In this document: positions 26,289 to 35,227 of the stretch, piece by piece
Layout of the letters: every line of letters starts with the position of its first letter
How positions within the stretch are numbered: position 1 is the stretch's first letter
Assembly (NCBI RefSeq): GCF_000689255.1
Contig: NZ_HG964446.1
Coordinates: 4,507,250 to 4,571,249 of the forward strand
DNA length: 64,000 bases
Direction: 5' to 3'
Source of the DNA: Mycobacterium triplex
Lineage (GTDB): Bacteria > Actinomycetota > Actinomycetes > Mycobacteriales > Mycobacteriaceae
Translations under genes and position numbers: made by a program
The notes under the pieces: model-generated
What the model saw: only the letters and a program-made list of their open reading frames with translations
Databases searched by the model: none
Told to the model about the DNA's origin: nothing

Positions 26289-27843
26289 TTCCACGGTCGC
26301 CGACGTCCTGCGGCATCAAGCCCGATCGCGCGATCGCCATCCCCTTCTCGTCTGCGATGCCCACCGCATCACCTATGCCGAAGCCGACGCCCGATCGGCG
26401 CGGCTCGCGCGCGGGCTGATCGCGCTGGGTGCCGGCAAGGGGACCCACGTGGGCCTGCTCTACCCCAACGGCACCGACTTCGTCGTCGCGATGCTGGCCG
26501 CCGCGCGCATCGGCGCGGTGGTGGTGCCGTTCTCGACGTTCGTCACCGCGCGTGAGATGCGCGAGCAGCTGATCGACAGCGACGTCGAAATCCTGTTGTC
26601 CGCAGCGTCTTATCGCTCCCACGACTACGTGCAGCGATTGGGCGAAGTCCTGGCGGACGCCGATCTGGATTCTCGGCTGTTTTCACCCGCGGCCCCGCAT
26701 CTGCGCCACGTCGCGATCACCCACGAGACGGTGTGCCGACGAGCCGGCGCCGTCGACCCGCAGCTGCTGGCGGCGATGGAGGCCGATGTCTACGGTTGCG
26801 ACCCGCTGGCCATCGTCTACACGTCGGGATCCACCAGCGCTCCCAAAGGCGTGGTGCACACCCACGCCGGGCTGCTCGAGCATCAGCGCAACCTCAACAC
26901 GATTCGGGGTTTGACCGCGGCGGACAAGCTGTTCTGCAATTCGCCGTTCTTCTGGATCGGCGGTTTGGCGTTCGGCCTGCTGGCCACCTTGGTGGCGGGC
27001 TCGACCTTGGTGTGTTCCAACGCGGTTGACCCCGGGGCGACACTCGACCTGCTGGAAGCCGAAAAGCCAACCATGACCAACGGATTCGCCGCCGGGATCG
27101 CACACCTGGCCGACCACCCCAGCTACGCCGGCCGGGATCTGTCGTCGCTGCGGCGGGGCAACCTGTACCCGATCATGGCCCCCGACACGCGACCGGCCGA
27201 CCCGGAACTGCGGCACAATATGCTCGGCATGACCGAGGCCGGCAGCGTCGTGCTGATCGCCGGGGATGAATCCGACCAACCCGAAGCGCGTCGCGGCTCG
27301 TTCGGCAAGCCCGCACCCGGATTCGAGACGATGGTGGTCGACCCCGACACGCTGAAAAGCGTTGCCCTCGGCGAGGTCGGCGAACTGTGCATCCGCGGGC
27401 CGTATGTGATGCAGGGCTACTACAAGCGCGCACGGGAAGAGTGCTTCGACGCCGACGGTTGGTTGCATACCGGCGATTTGGTCCGCACGGATGCCGACGG
27501 ATTCGTCTATTTCGTCGGCCGCCGGCGCGCGATGATCAAAACGGCCGGCGCGAATGTCTCGGCGGCCGAGGTGGAGAAGGCCATCACCAAGGTCACCGGC
27601 GGCGCGCCGGCGTACGTCATCGGCCTGCCCGACGACCGGCGCGGGCAACTCGTCGCCGCGGTGGTGGTCCGGCCCGACGGCGCGGCGGCGCTCGACGACG
27701 CCACGCTGACCGAACGACTCAAATCCGAACTGTCCGCGTACAAGATCCCCAAGCGGTTCATCACGCTTGCGCGCGCGGACGTGCCACTGATGTCCAGCGG
27801 CAAGGTCGACATGCGGCAACTCCGGATGTTCTTCGATGCCTGA
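26278..27843 (+). CDS. Acyl-CoA synthetase (AMP-forming)
   Basis: 521 aa ANL ligase. Phosphate loop YTSGSTSAPKGVV, FFWIGGL in the substrate region, MLGMTEAGS (A5), HTGDLVRTDADGF (A7), GRRRAMIKTAGANVSAAEVE (A8) and SSGKVDMRQL (A10 Lys). It shares PFFWxGG and overall layout with the ligase that follows, pointing to tandem duplication. Both overlaps (11 bases upstream, 8 downstream) support translational coupling. Confidence 0.88.
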   Translation: MPGDSTVADVLRHQARSRDRHPLLVCDAHRITYAEADARSARLARGLIALGAGKGTHVGLLYPNGTDFVVAMLAAARIGAVVVPFSTFVTAREMREQLIDSDVEILLSAASYRSHDYVQRLGEVLADADLDSRLFSPAAPHLRHVAITHETVCRRAGAVDPQLLAAMEADVYGCDPLAIVYTSGSTSAPKGVVHTHAGLLEHQRNLNTIRGLTAADKLFCNSPFFWIGGLAFGLLATLVAGSTLVCSNAVDPGATLDLLEAEKPTMTNGFAAGIAHLADHPSYAGRDLSSLRRGNLYPIMAPDTRPADPELRHNMLGMTEAGSVVLIAGDESDQPEARRGSFGKPAPGFETMVVDPDTLKSVALGEVGELCIRGPYVMQGYYKRAREECFDADGWLHTGDLVRTDADGFVYFVGRRRAMIKTAGANVSAAEVEKAITKVTGGAPAYVIGLPDDRRGQLVAAVVVRPDGAAALDDATLTERLKSELSAYKIPKRFITLARADVPLMSSGKVDMRQLRMFFDA

Positions 27844-29368
27844 CACCATCGACGAGCTGGTGCGGTTTCGCGCCGAGGACGACGGGGACACACCGATGGT
27901 GATCGATCCGACGTGCCGGGTCAGCTATCGCGACCTCGATTCGGCCACACGCGAACTGGCCGCGGCGTTCGTCGAAGCCGGCGTGGGCAAGGGTACCCGC
28001 GTGGGTTTGATCATGCCCAACAGCGCCCGCTGGGTCCAGGTCGCCATCGCACTGACCCGCATCGGCGCGGTGTTGGTTCCGTTGAGCACCTTGCTGGCCG
28101 CCCGCGAACTCGTCGCGCAGCTGCGCGTGGCGGCCGTGCAATTTCTGGTGAGCGTCGACGAATTTCGGGGTCATCGGTATCTCGATGACCTGCAGGCGGT
28201 GCCGCGTTCCGAACTTCCTGCGCTACGCCAAGTCTGGTCGATCTCCCAGCTTGACGACGCGACGGCCAGCGCGGGCGCGCGCGGGATCATCGACGCCATG
28301 ACCGCGACGGTCACCGCCGCCGACCCGCTGGTCATCATGTTCACCTCCGGTAGCAGTGGCACCCCGAAGGGGGTCGTGCACTCGCACGGCAACGCGTTGG
28401 GTGCCGTACGGTCGGGGCTGGCGGCGCGGTGCATCACCTCCGACACCCGGCTGTATCTGCCGATGCCGTTTTTCTGGGTGGGCGGTTTCGGCAGCGGAAT
28501 ACTGTCCGCGCTGCTGGCCGGCGCCACCCTGGTGACCGAGGAGATCCCCCGTCCCGAAACCACGCTGCGACTGCTGGAGCGCGAGCGCGTCAACCTGTTT
28601 CGCGGCTGGCCCGATCAGGCCGAGGCGTTGGCCCGGCACGCGAGCACGGCCGGCGTCGACCTCTCGGCACTGCGGCCGGGCAGCCTGGAGGCCCTGCTGC
28701 CGCCCGAGCAGCGGGCCCGGCCGGGCGCCCGGGCCACGCTGTTCGGCATGACGGAGGCATTCGGACCGTACTGCGGCTACCCCGCCGACACCGACATGCC
28801 CGAGACGGCGTGGGGCAGCTGCGGAAAACCGTTCGACGGCATCCAAGTCCGCATCGTCGACATCGACACCGGGGAGCCCGTCGCGGCGGGAACCGCGGGT
28901 GAGATCCAGCTCCGCGGACCGCACACGATGCGCGGCATCTGCGGCCGCAGCCGCGAAGAGTTGTTCACCGTCGACGGCTTTTACCCGACCGGCGACCTTG
29001 GCCATCTCGACGAGGACGGGTTCCTGTTCTATCACGGGCGATCCGATGACATGTTCAAAGTCAGCGGCGCCACGGTCTATCCGAGCGAGGTCGAGCGAGC
29101 GCTCCGCACGATCGACGGCATCGACAACGCCGTCGTCACCAATGTGCCCGGCGCCGCGGGTGACCGGGTGGGCGCGGCGGTGGTGTGCGCCAACCGCGCG
29201 CTGACCGCCGAGCAGTTGCGCGACTCCGCGAAAGCCGTGCTGAGCGCCTTCAAGGTGCCGACGGTGTGGCTCCTGCTGGACTCCGACGACGGCCTTCCGC
29301 GCGGCGGCACCGGCAAGGTCGACATCCGCCGGGTGCGGGAGATGTTGGTCGACGTCGACCGGCTCTAG
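27836..29368 (+). CDS. Acyl-CoA synthetase (AMP-forming)
   Basis: 510 aa ANL ligase. Phosphate loop FTSGSSGTPKGVV, MPFFWVGGFGSG, LFGMTEAFG (A5), PTGDLGHLDEDGF (A7), GRSDDMFKVSGATVYPSEVE (A8) and GGTGKVDIRR (A10). Last gene of the operon. Three ligases in a row imply several acid intermediates or substrates of different length or shape. The 3' end overlaps a convergent secreted-protein gene by four bases. Confidence 0.88.
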   Translation: MPDTIDELVRFRAEDDGDTPMVIDPTCRVSYRDLDSATRELAAAFVEAGVGKGTRVGLIMPNSARWVQVAIALTRIGAVLVPLSTLLAARELVAQLRVAAVQFLVSVDEFRGHRYLDDLQAVPRSELPALRQVWSISQLDDATASAGARGIIDAMTATVTAADPLVIMFTSGSSGTPKGVVHSHGNALGAVRSGLAARCITSDTRLYLPMPFFWVGGFGSGILSALLAGATLVTEEIPRPETTLRLLERERVNLFRGWPDQAEALARHASTAGVDLSALRPGSLEALLPPEQRARPGARATLFGMTEAFGPYCGYPADTDMPETAWGSCGKPFDGIQVRIVDIDTGEPVAAGTAGEIQLRGPHTMRGICGRSREELFTVDGFYPTGDLGHLDEDGFLFYHGRSDDMFKVSGATVYPSEVERALRTIDGIDNAVVTNVPGAAGDRVGAAVVCANRALTAEQLRDSAKAVLSAFKVPTVWLLLDSDDGLPRGGTGKVDIRRVREMLVDVDRL

Positions 29369-29727
29369 GGGACGCGCGTCCAGGGTTGACAGTTCAGCGA
29401 CTCGAAGGCCTTCACCGAAGTGTTGATGTTCGCGAACATCGGACCGATGGAGGTGTTGGTCTGCAGGACGTGGTCCTTGTTCGCGTCGGGCGTGCTGTAG
29501 GTAAACCACGAGCACATCGAGTCTTGGGTCGGCACGTTGTTGATCCAAACGCCGAACGCCGAACCCGACCCGCCCGTGTGATACAGGCCCGGTGCGATGT
29601 CGGGCCCGACGACGAAGACACCATTGCCGGGGATCGGGTCGAGCAGGTCGGCATGGGCGGGTGCCGCGAACGCGATGGCTGTCGCGGTTGCCACCAAGAG
29701 GGCCGATGTGCGAAGCGTTGGAGTCAT
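29365..29727 (-). CDS. Small secreted protein of unknown function
   Basis: 120 aa. A Sec signal peptide is plain: basic N-terminus, hydrophobic stretch LLVATATAIAFAAP, cleavage predicted after AHA at about residue 26. The mature part has a DIAPGLYHT turn, WINN, two Cys (in SMCSWF and LNCQPW) that could form a disulphide, and a C-terminal AFESLNC element. This pattern recurs in mycobacterial exported proteins of unknown role. ATG 29727 follows GGAGAGAAG; longer in-frame forms would hide the signal peptide. Confidence 0.75.
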   Translation of the reverse strand: MTPTLRTSALLVATATAIAFAAPAHADLLDPIPGNGVFVVGPDIAPGLYHTGGSGSAFGVWINNVPTQDSMCSWFTYSTPDANKDHVLQTNTSIGPMFANINTSVKAFESLNCQPWTRVP

Positions 29728-29785
29728 CTTCTTCTCTCCAATCGTTTGCCCACCCTGCTGGCAGCGTATGCCCAATCCGGCTGTG

Positions 29786-30103
29786 CTACAAGAGATGGCG
29801 ACGGGCCCCGGATACCGCAGAACGCGGTAAGCGGCCGGCGCGGGAGTGCCCGTCGAGGACATCGTCATGGATCAGCACATCGAAAGCCAGGTGCAGCCGC
29901 ATGGGCCTGGTCACCGACTGGCTCCAGGTGAGCCGGGTGCCACCCTCGGCCGGCTCACTCGTAAGGTCTTGCAACGCAACGGTTTCATCCTGGTAGGTCG
30001 CCGTACCGGCAAGCCCGTCGCGATGTTGGGTGAACGCGTAGCGCACCGCCAGCGTGCCGATGGGCGTTTTGATCTTCACGTCCCAGTCGCCTTCGATGCT
30101 CAA
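29786..30103 (-). CDS. Conserved small protein of unknown function
   Basis: 105 aa, no signal or membrane segment. It opens with SIEGDWDVKIKTPIG and ends with SRAGRLPRSAVSGAR, which looks like a small beta-barrel of lipocalin or SRPBCC-like design, but I cannot name a domain. The start is TTG at 30103, supported by GGAGGT 5 bases upstream. It lies 1 base after the DJ-1 gene stop and is probably cotranscribed with it. Confidence 0.6.
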   Translation of the reverse strand: MSIEGDWDVKIKTPIGTLAVRYAFTQHRDGLAGTATYQDETVALQDLTSEPAEGGTRLTWSQSVTRPMRLHLAFDVLIHDDVLDGHSRAGRLPRSAVSGARRHLL

Positions 30104-30104
30104 C

Positions 30105-30761
30105 CTAGACCTCCACAGGTTCTCGGCCCACGGGCCGCCATACGGTGCCCCGTCGCTCGTATTCGAAGAGCCGCTCGACGGCGTGGGCGATTCGCGGGCC
30201 GTAGCAGCGTTCGAGCAGGTGCAGGGCCAAATCGAGGCCCGAGGTCACGCCGCCGGCGGTGACGAGATCTCCGTCGTCGACGACCCGGGCCGCCACCGGG
30301 TGCACACCCGCGGCCTCGAGCAGGTCCAGACCCAGATGATGGGTCGCGGCGTGGCGTCCTTCGATCAGCCCCGACATCGCCATCACCACCGAACCACCAC
30401 ACACCGCTGCCACCGTTACGTCCGGGTTGGCAAATGCGTTGCGCAGCAGCGGAGTCAGTTCGGTCTGCGCCGCCCGGGCCAACAGCACCGGGATGGTCTC
30501 GTCGCCGTCATCGGGGTCACCGACGATCGGCCCGCTGGCGCCGGGGACAATCACGCACCCGGGTTCGGACGGATCGAGCGCGGCGGTGGCGGCCAGCGCC
30601 AGACCGCGGGTGCCGCTTGTCACGGTACGAGGGCCCTCCGCTGCTACCAATGTCACCCAGAGTTCGCCCAAGACCATCCCCGCGCCGCCGGCGAGAACTT
30701 CGAACGGAGCGATGACATCCAACGGGTCGAACCCGTCGTACAACACAATTTGCGCATGCAC
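30105..30761 (-). CDS. DJ-1/PfpI (GATase1-like) family protein
   Basis: About 218 aa. GFDPLDVIAPFEVL is the usual opening of GlxA-type DJ-1 domains; the nucleophile-elbow Cys is in AAVCGGSVVMA, and AGGVTSGLDLALHLL closes the domain. It lacks an AraC helix-turn-helix, so it is an isonitrile-hydratase-like enzyme or orphan sensor domain, not a complete GlxA regulator. In-frame GTG 30761 is taken as start; the frame stays open to 30812. The upstream region on the other strand contains an AraC remnant. Confidence 0.72.
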   Translation of the reverse strand: MHAQIVLYDGFDPLDVIAPFEVLAGGAGMVLGELWVTLVAAEGPRTVTSGTRGLALAATAALDPSEPGCVIVPGASGPIVGDPDDGDETIPVLLARAAQTELTPLLRNAFANPDVTVAAVCGGSVVMAMSGLIEGRHAATHHLGLDLLEAAGVHPVAARVVDDGDLVTAGGVTSGLDLALHLLERCYGPRIAHAVERLFEYERRGTVWRPVGREPVEV

Positions 30762-30805
30762 CCCGCCATGTTCTCCGGTCGCCGCGCATCGGACCAGCGG
30801 CAGCA

Positions 30806-30926
30806 TTGCCACATTGCGCCGCTATATTGCCAAAGCCTTGCTGCTCTTGGAGCAGCCTGACAGCATCGAAAGCGTCTCGCGCCGAGTGGGTTTCGCGTCA
30901 GCGACGTTTCGTCGACACGCGGGATC
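30806..30926 (+). pseudogene. Remnant of an AraC/GlxA-type helix-turn-helix
   Basis: About 40 codons translate to a recognisable AraC second helix-turn-helix: ALLLLEQPDSIESVSRRVGF followed by ASATFRRHAGSKH. The N-terminal DJ-1-like domain and the rest of the DNA-binding domain are absent, and the fragment stops just before the GntR gene end. It looks like the tail of a lost divergent regulator of the DJ-1 protein. Confidence 0.6.
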
Positions 30927-30933
30927 AAAGCAC

Positions 30934-31620
30934 CTAGGCCGTGCCGGTCTCTTCGGTCACCACACCCCGCGCGACGAGGTGATCGATCAGCGGAATCGCC
31001 CCGGCGGCGAGATGTTCCGACATCGCCGCCCGGGCAAGTTTGTCGTCGTGAATCTCGAGCGCGGCCAAGATCTCCCGATGGTCCTTGATCGACTGGCTCG
31101 GCCAGCCCTCGATCGAGGGAAACACCGACTCGGGGGCGTACCGGGTGATCTGCGACATCAGCTGAGCCAGCTTTGGCGACTCCGCGGCCACATTGATGGC
31201 CCGGTGAAACTCGTGGTTCAGCCGCACCGTGCGCTCGTGGTCGTCGCCGGCATAGGCCTGCTCCAATTGGGCCTGCAGTTCCTTGAGCTCAAGCAGCTGC
31301 TCGGGGGTGATGTTGACCGCGGCCCGCGCGGCCAGCTCCCCACCGACATGTGCCTGCACGTTGGCGACGTCGGTGACGTCTCGCCCGGTCACCGGCAACA
31401 CCACGAACCCGCGGCGCGGCTGCTGGGCGATCAACCCTTCGGCGCGCAGCGCGAACAGCGCCTCGCGGACCGGTGTGACACTGATCCCCAACTCGGCCGC
31501 GAGTTGGTCCAGCCGAACGTACGACCCCGCGGCATAGACGCCGTCGAATATCCGTCCACGGATAATCCGCGCGACGTCCTCGGAAAGTTGAGGCCGCGCA
31601 GCGAAATCCGGAACGCTCAT
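30934..31620 (-). CDS. GntR-family regulator, FCD (FadR-like) subgroup
   Basis: 228 aa. The winged HTH (about residues 15-70) contains RLDQLAAELGISVTPVREAL, the standard GntR recognition region, and the all-helical FCD domain follows, with metal-ligand-like His in NHEFHRAI and EHLAAG. FCD regulators usually sense organic acids or acyl-CoAs. It is the last gene of the SDR-thiolase-CaiB-dehydrogenase minus operon, 4 bases after the dehydrogenase stop, so it likely controls that operon. The palindrome at 36017-36032 is its candidate site. Confidence 0.88.
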   Translation of the reverse strand: MSVPDFAARPQLSEDVARIIRGRIFDGVYAAGSYVRLDQLAAELGISVTPVREALFALRAEGLIAQQPRRGFVVLPVTGRDVTDVANVQAHVGGELAARAAVNITPEQLLELKELQAQLEQAYAGDDHERTVRLNHEFHRAINVAAESPKLAQLMSQITRYAPESVFPSIEGWPSQSIKDHREILAALEIHDDKLARAAMSEHLAAGAIPLIDHLVARGVVTEETGTA

Positions 31621-31624
31621 CTGG

Positions 31625-32818
31625 TCACACCTGGTATTCGGCGAGCAGTCGCTTGCTGATGATGTTCTTCTGGATTTCGCTGGTTCCCTCGCCGATCAGC
31701 AGGAACGGCGCGTCACGCATCAATCGCTCGATCTCGTATTCCTTGGAATAGCCGTAGCCACCGTGAATCCGGAAGCTTTGTTGGGTGACCTCGGTGCAGT
31801 ACTCGCTGCACAGATATTTGGCCATACCGGCGGCGACGTCGTTGCGCTCGCCCGAATCCTTCAGGCGCGCCGCGTTGACCATCATCAGGTGTGCCGCTTC
31901 GACTTTCGTTGCCATCTCGGCCAGCTGGAATGCGATCGCCTGGTGCTCGGCGATCGGCTTGCCGAACGTCTGGCGCTGTTGCGCGTAGCGCACCGCGAGC
32001 TCGAACGCGCGCAGCCCGACTCCGCATGCTCGCGCCGACACATTGACCCGGCCGACCTCGATACCGTCCATCATCTGGAAGAAGCCCTGCCCGGTGGCGC
32101 CGCCGAGAACGTCGTCGGCGCCGGCCTGATAGCCGTCGAAAATCATCTCGGTGGTTTCGATGCCCTTGTAGCCCAGCTTGTCGATCTTGCCCGGAATATG
32201 CAGCCCGGGAACGACTTCGCCGAACCCGACCGGCTTCTCGACCAGGAACGCGGTCAGGTTGCGGTGCGGCTTGTCCGAGCCCTCGTCGGTACGCACCAGC
32301 ACCGCCACCAGCGTGGAGGTGGCGCCGTTGGTCAGCCACATCTTCTGACCGTCGATGGTGTAGGTGCCGTCGGAATTGCGGCGGGCCCGGGTGCGGATCG
32401 CCGCAACGTCAGACCCCAGCTCCGGCTCCGACATCGAAAAGGCGCCACGGGTCTCGCCGCCGGCCATCCGCGGCAAAAAGCGCTGCTTCTGCTCGTCGGT
32501 GCCGTGCTGGCGCAGCATGTAGGCCACGATGAAATGCGTGTTGAGCACGCCGGATACGCTCATCCAGCCCCGGGCCAGCTCCTCGACGCATAGCGCGTAG
32601 GTCAGCAGCGACTCCCCCAGCCCGCCGTACTCCTGCGGAATCATCAACCCGAACAGGCCCATCTCGCGCATCTGGTCGACGATGTGCTGGGGGTAGGTGT
32701 CGCCGCGTTCGAGCTCGGCCGCGTTGGGGATGACTTCCTTCTCGACGAATTGGCGCACCGTGGCGATGATCTCGGTCTGGAATTCGGTCAGCCCGAGGGT
32801 TTGGGCGAGCTTGGTCAT
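31625..32818 (-). CDS. Acyl-CoA dehydrogenase
   Basis: 397 aa. Complete acyl-CoA dehydrogenase: FSMSEPELGSDVAA (FAD/substrate loop), MWLTNGA, RQTFGKPIAEHQ, IHGGYGYSKEYEIER and the catalytic Glu in GEGTSEIQKNII. It should be a canonical homotetrameric enzyme. It lies 11 bases after the CaiB gene in the GntR-controlled module; a second dehydrogenase of that module, at 36086, is divergently transcribed. Confidence 0.92.
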   Translation of the reverse strand: MTKLAQTLGLTEFQTEIIATVRQFVEKEVIPNAAELERGDTYPQHIVDQMREMGLFGLMIPQEYGGLGESLLTYALCVEELARGWMSVSGVLNTHFIVAYMLRQHGTDEQKQRFLPRMAGGETRGAFSMSEPELGSDVAAIRTRARRNSDGTYTIDGQKMWLTNGATSTLVAVLVRTDEGSDKPHRNLTAFLVEKPVGFGEVVPGLHIPGKIDKLGYKGIETTEMIFDGYQAGADDVLGGATGQGFFQMMDGIEVGRVNVSARACGVGLRAFELAVRYAQQRQTFGKPIAEHQAIAFQLAEMATKVEAAHLMMVNAARLKDSGERNDVAAGMAKYLCSEYCTEVTQQSFRIHGGYGYSKEYEIERLMRDAPFLLIGEGTSEIQKNIISKRLLAEYQV

Positions 32819-32829
32819 CTGCGCTCCGT

Positions 32830-34014
32830 TCAGCCGATGATGTTGGTGCTGGTCAGCCGCTCGATGTCGGCGGGCGTCAACCCCAGGCGCTGGCCAAGGA
32901 TGTCGGCAGTGTCCTGGCCCAGCGGGGGCGCGGGCTGGCTGTACGCGTGGACCCCGTCGAACGCGGCCGGTAGGCCGGTGGCCAGATATTCACCGACTCC
33001 CGGTTGGTTCAGCGGGGAAAATAGTGGATTGCCAGTCACTTTCGGGTCCTCGACCACCTCCGCGAAGGTGCGGTAGCGCTCGAACAACACGGTGGTGCGC
33101 GACAGCGCCGCGGTCACTTGCTCGGCCGTGTGCTCGGCGAACCATGCCGCGAACAAGCCGGACAACACGTCACGATACCTGTAGCGGTCGCCTTCGACCT
33201 TGAAGTCCACACCAAGCGCCTCGGCCAGCGCGGCCACCGCGGACTCCGTGCCGGTCACCTCGACCATGTCGCGAAAGTGCCTGGGAGTCAACAAGACCAC
33301 CATGAACGCCACTCCGTCGGAACTGGTGAAGTCCTGGCCGTACTGGCCGTAGATCGCGTTGCCCAGACGCTCCCGCTGGGTCCCGCTCACCTGGGGCTCG
33401 GTCAACAATCCCAGATTTCCGGCCGTGGCCAGCGCGACATCCTCGAGCGCGAGGGTGATCCGCGCACCCGCCCCGGACCGCTCGCGCCGGTGCAGCGCAG
33501 AGACGACGGCCAGCGCCGCATACAGGCCGCAGCACACATCCCAGGCCGGCAGCACGTGGTTGATCGGGCCGGCGTGGTCGGCAGGACCGGTCACCAATGG
33601 ATACCCGATGGCCGCGTTGACGGTGTAGTCCACCCCGGTGGACCCGTCACCGCGACCGAGCAGCTGCACGTGGATGACGTCGGAACGCTTGGCGGCCAAC
33701 AGATCATGACTCAGCCAGGGCAACACCGCGTTGGTCACCACGATCCCGTCGCCCTCGGTGATCAGCCGCTGCACGAGTTCCTGGCCCTCGCCCGAGCGCA
33801 CATCGATGGTGGCCGAGCGCTTCCCCCTGTTCAGCCCGGTCCAGTAAATCGAGGTGCCGTCGGCGGCCAGGGGCCACCGCTTCACGTCCGAGGCGCCGCC
33901 GATGGGGTCGACGCGGATCACCTGGGCCCCCAGCTGGTTCAGCGTCACACCGCACAGCGGTGCCGCCACGAAGCTGGATATCTCGATGACGGTTACCCCG
34001 TCGAGCGGCTGCAC
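32830..34014 (-). CDS. CaiB/BaiF CoA-transferase, mesaconyl-CoA isomerase-like
   Basis: 394 aa family III CoA-transferase. The N-terminal stretch SSFVAAPLCGVTLNQLGAQV, DPIGG, KRWP and GLNRGKRS resembles 2-methylfumaryl-CoA (mesaconyl-CoA C1-C4) isomerase more than ordinary formyl- or succinyl-CoA transferases. The catalytic Asp is probably Asp159 in VLPAWDV. That resemblance is recalled from family knowledge, not a search, so an intramolecular CoA transfer is a hypothesis; intermolecular transfer remains possible. It shares the minus operon with the thiolase (1-base gap). Confidence 0.8.
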   Translation of the reverse strand: MQPLDGVTVIEISSFVAAPLCGVTLNQLGAQVIRVDPIGGASDVKRWPLAADGTSIYWTGLNRGKRSATIDVRSGEGQELVQRLITEGDGIVVTNAVLPWLSHDLLAAKRSDVIHVQLLGRGDGSTGVDYTVNAAIGYPLVTGPADHAGPINHVLPAWDVCCGLYAALAVVSALHRRERSGAGARITLALEDVALATAGNLGLLTEPQVSGTQRERLGNAIYGQYGQDFTSSDGVAFMVVLLTPRHFRDMVEVTGTESAVAALAEALGVDFKVEGDRYRYRDVLSGLFAAWFAEHTAEQVTAALSRTTVLFERYRTFAEVVEDPKVTGNPLFSPLNQPGVGEYLATGLPAAFDGVHAYSQPAPPLGQDTADILGQRLGLTPADIERLTSTNIIG

Positions 34015-34015
34015 G

Positions 34016-35227
34016 TCAGACGACCCGTTCGAAGATCGCGGCCAGCCCCTGGCCGCCGCCGATGCACATTGTCTCCAGCCCGTAGCGCGCCTGGCGGCGG
34101 GTGAGCTCCCGCGCCAGCGTCGCGAGCATCCGGCCGCCGGTCGCGCCGACCGGGTGGCCCAGCGAGATTCCCGAGCCGTGCACGTTGGTCCTATCGAAAT
34201 CGCTCGTGCCGAACTTCCATTCGCGAGTCACCGCAAGCACTTGAGCGGCAAAGGCTTCGTTGAGCTCGATCAGATCGATGTCGGACAACTGCAAACCGGC
34301 CTTGGCCAGCGCGGCCTCGGTGGCGGGCACGGGGCCGATACCCATGATCTTGGGCGCCACGCCGGCAAGTCCCCACGACACCATGCGAACCAGCGGTGTC
34401 AGGCCGTATTCGGCTGCCTTGTCCCGCGTGGTCACCACACACATGGACGCGGCGTCGTTTTGGCCGCTGGCGTTGCCGGCGGTGACCGTCGCTTCCGGAT
34501 CATCCTTGCCCAGAACCGGTTTCAGTTTGCTCAACGACTCGACCGAGGTGTCGGCGCGGGGATGCTCGTCGGTGTCGATCAATTCCTCGCCCTTTCGGTT
34601 CCGGACGGTCACCGCAACGATCTCCTCGGCCAGGATGCCGTCCTTCTGCGCGGCCACCGCGCGCTGATGCGACCGCACCGCGAGCTCGTCCTGCTCCTGG
34701 CGGGATATGCCGTATCGACGGCGCAAGTTCTCGGCCGTTTCCAGCATCCCGCCCGCAACCGGGTAGTGGCGGCCGCCGGCGGTTGTGCGCCCACGCGCCA
34801 GCCCGTCGTGCACCTGAACGCCGTTTCTTGCGCCCCAACGCATGTCGGTGGAGTAGAACGCGACGTTGCTCATGCTTTCGCATCCCCCGGCGACGACGAG
34901 GTCATTGTCGCCGGCACCCACTTGCAGGCACGCCTGAATGACGGCCTGCAGGCCCGACCCGCAGCGACGGTCCACCTGCATGCCGGGCACCGTCACCGGC
35001 AGGCCGGCATCCAAGGCCACCACGCGTCCGATCGCGGGCGCATCGCTGTTGGGATAGCAGTGCCCGACGATCACGTCTTGCACGGCGTCGGGCGCCAACC
35101 CGGTTCGCTCCAGCAGCCCTTTCAGCGCGGTGACCCCGAGGTCGACGGCGGACAGCGAGGAGAACATTCCGCCATAGCGGCCGATCGGTGTCCGGACCGG
35201 CTCGCAGATGACGACGTCGGGACTCAT
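34016..35227 (-). CDS. Acetyl-CoA acetyltransferase (thiolase)
   Basis: 403 aa, full-length degradative thiolase. All three catalytic elements are present: Cys89 in DRRCGSGLQA, His in SLGHPVGATGGRM, and Cys in CIGGGQGLAA. Unlike the thiolase-like protein at 7467, it should cleave 3-oxoacyl-CoA. ATG overlaps the SDR stop (ATGA). Confidence 0.93.
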   Translation of the reverse strand: MSPDVVICEPVRTPIGRYGGMFSSLSAVDLGVTALKGLLERTGLAPDAVQDVIVGHCYPNSDAPAIGRVVALDAGLPVTVPGMQVDRRCGSGLQAVIQACLQVGAGDNDLVVAGGCESMSNVAFYSTDMRWGARNGVQVHDGLARGRTTAGGRHYPVAGGMLETAENLRRRYGISRQEQDELAVRSHQRAVAAQKDGILAEEIVAVTVRNRKGEELIDTDEHPRADTSVESLSKLKPVLGKDDPEATVTAGNASGQNDAASMCVVTTRDKAAEYGLTPLVRMVSWGLAGVAPKIMGIGPVPATEAALAKAGLQLSDIDLIELNEAFAAQVLAVTREWKFGTSDFDRTNVHGSGISLGHPVGATGGRMLATLARELTRRQARYGLETMCIGGGQGLAAIFERVV

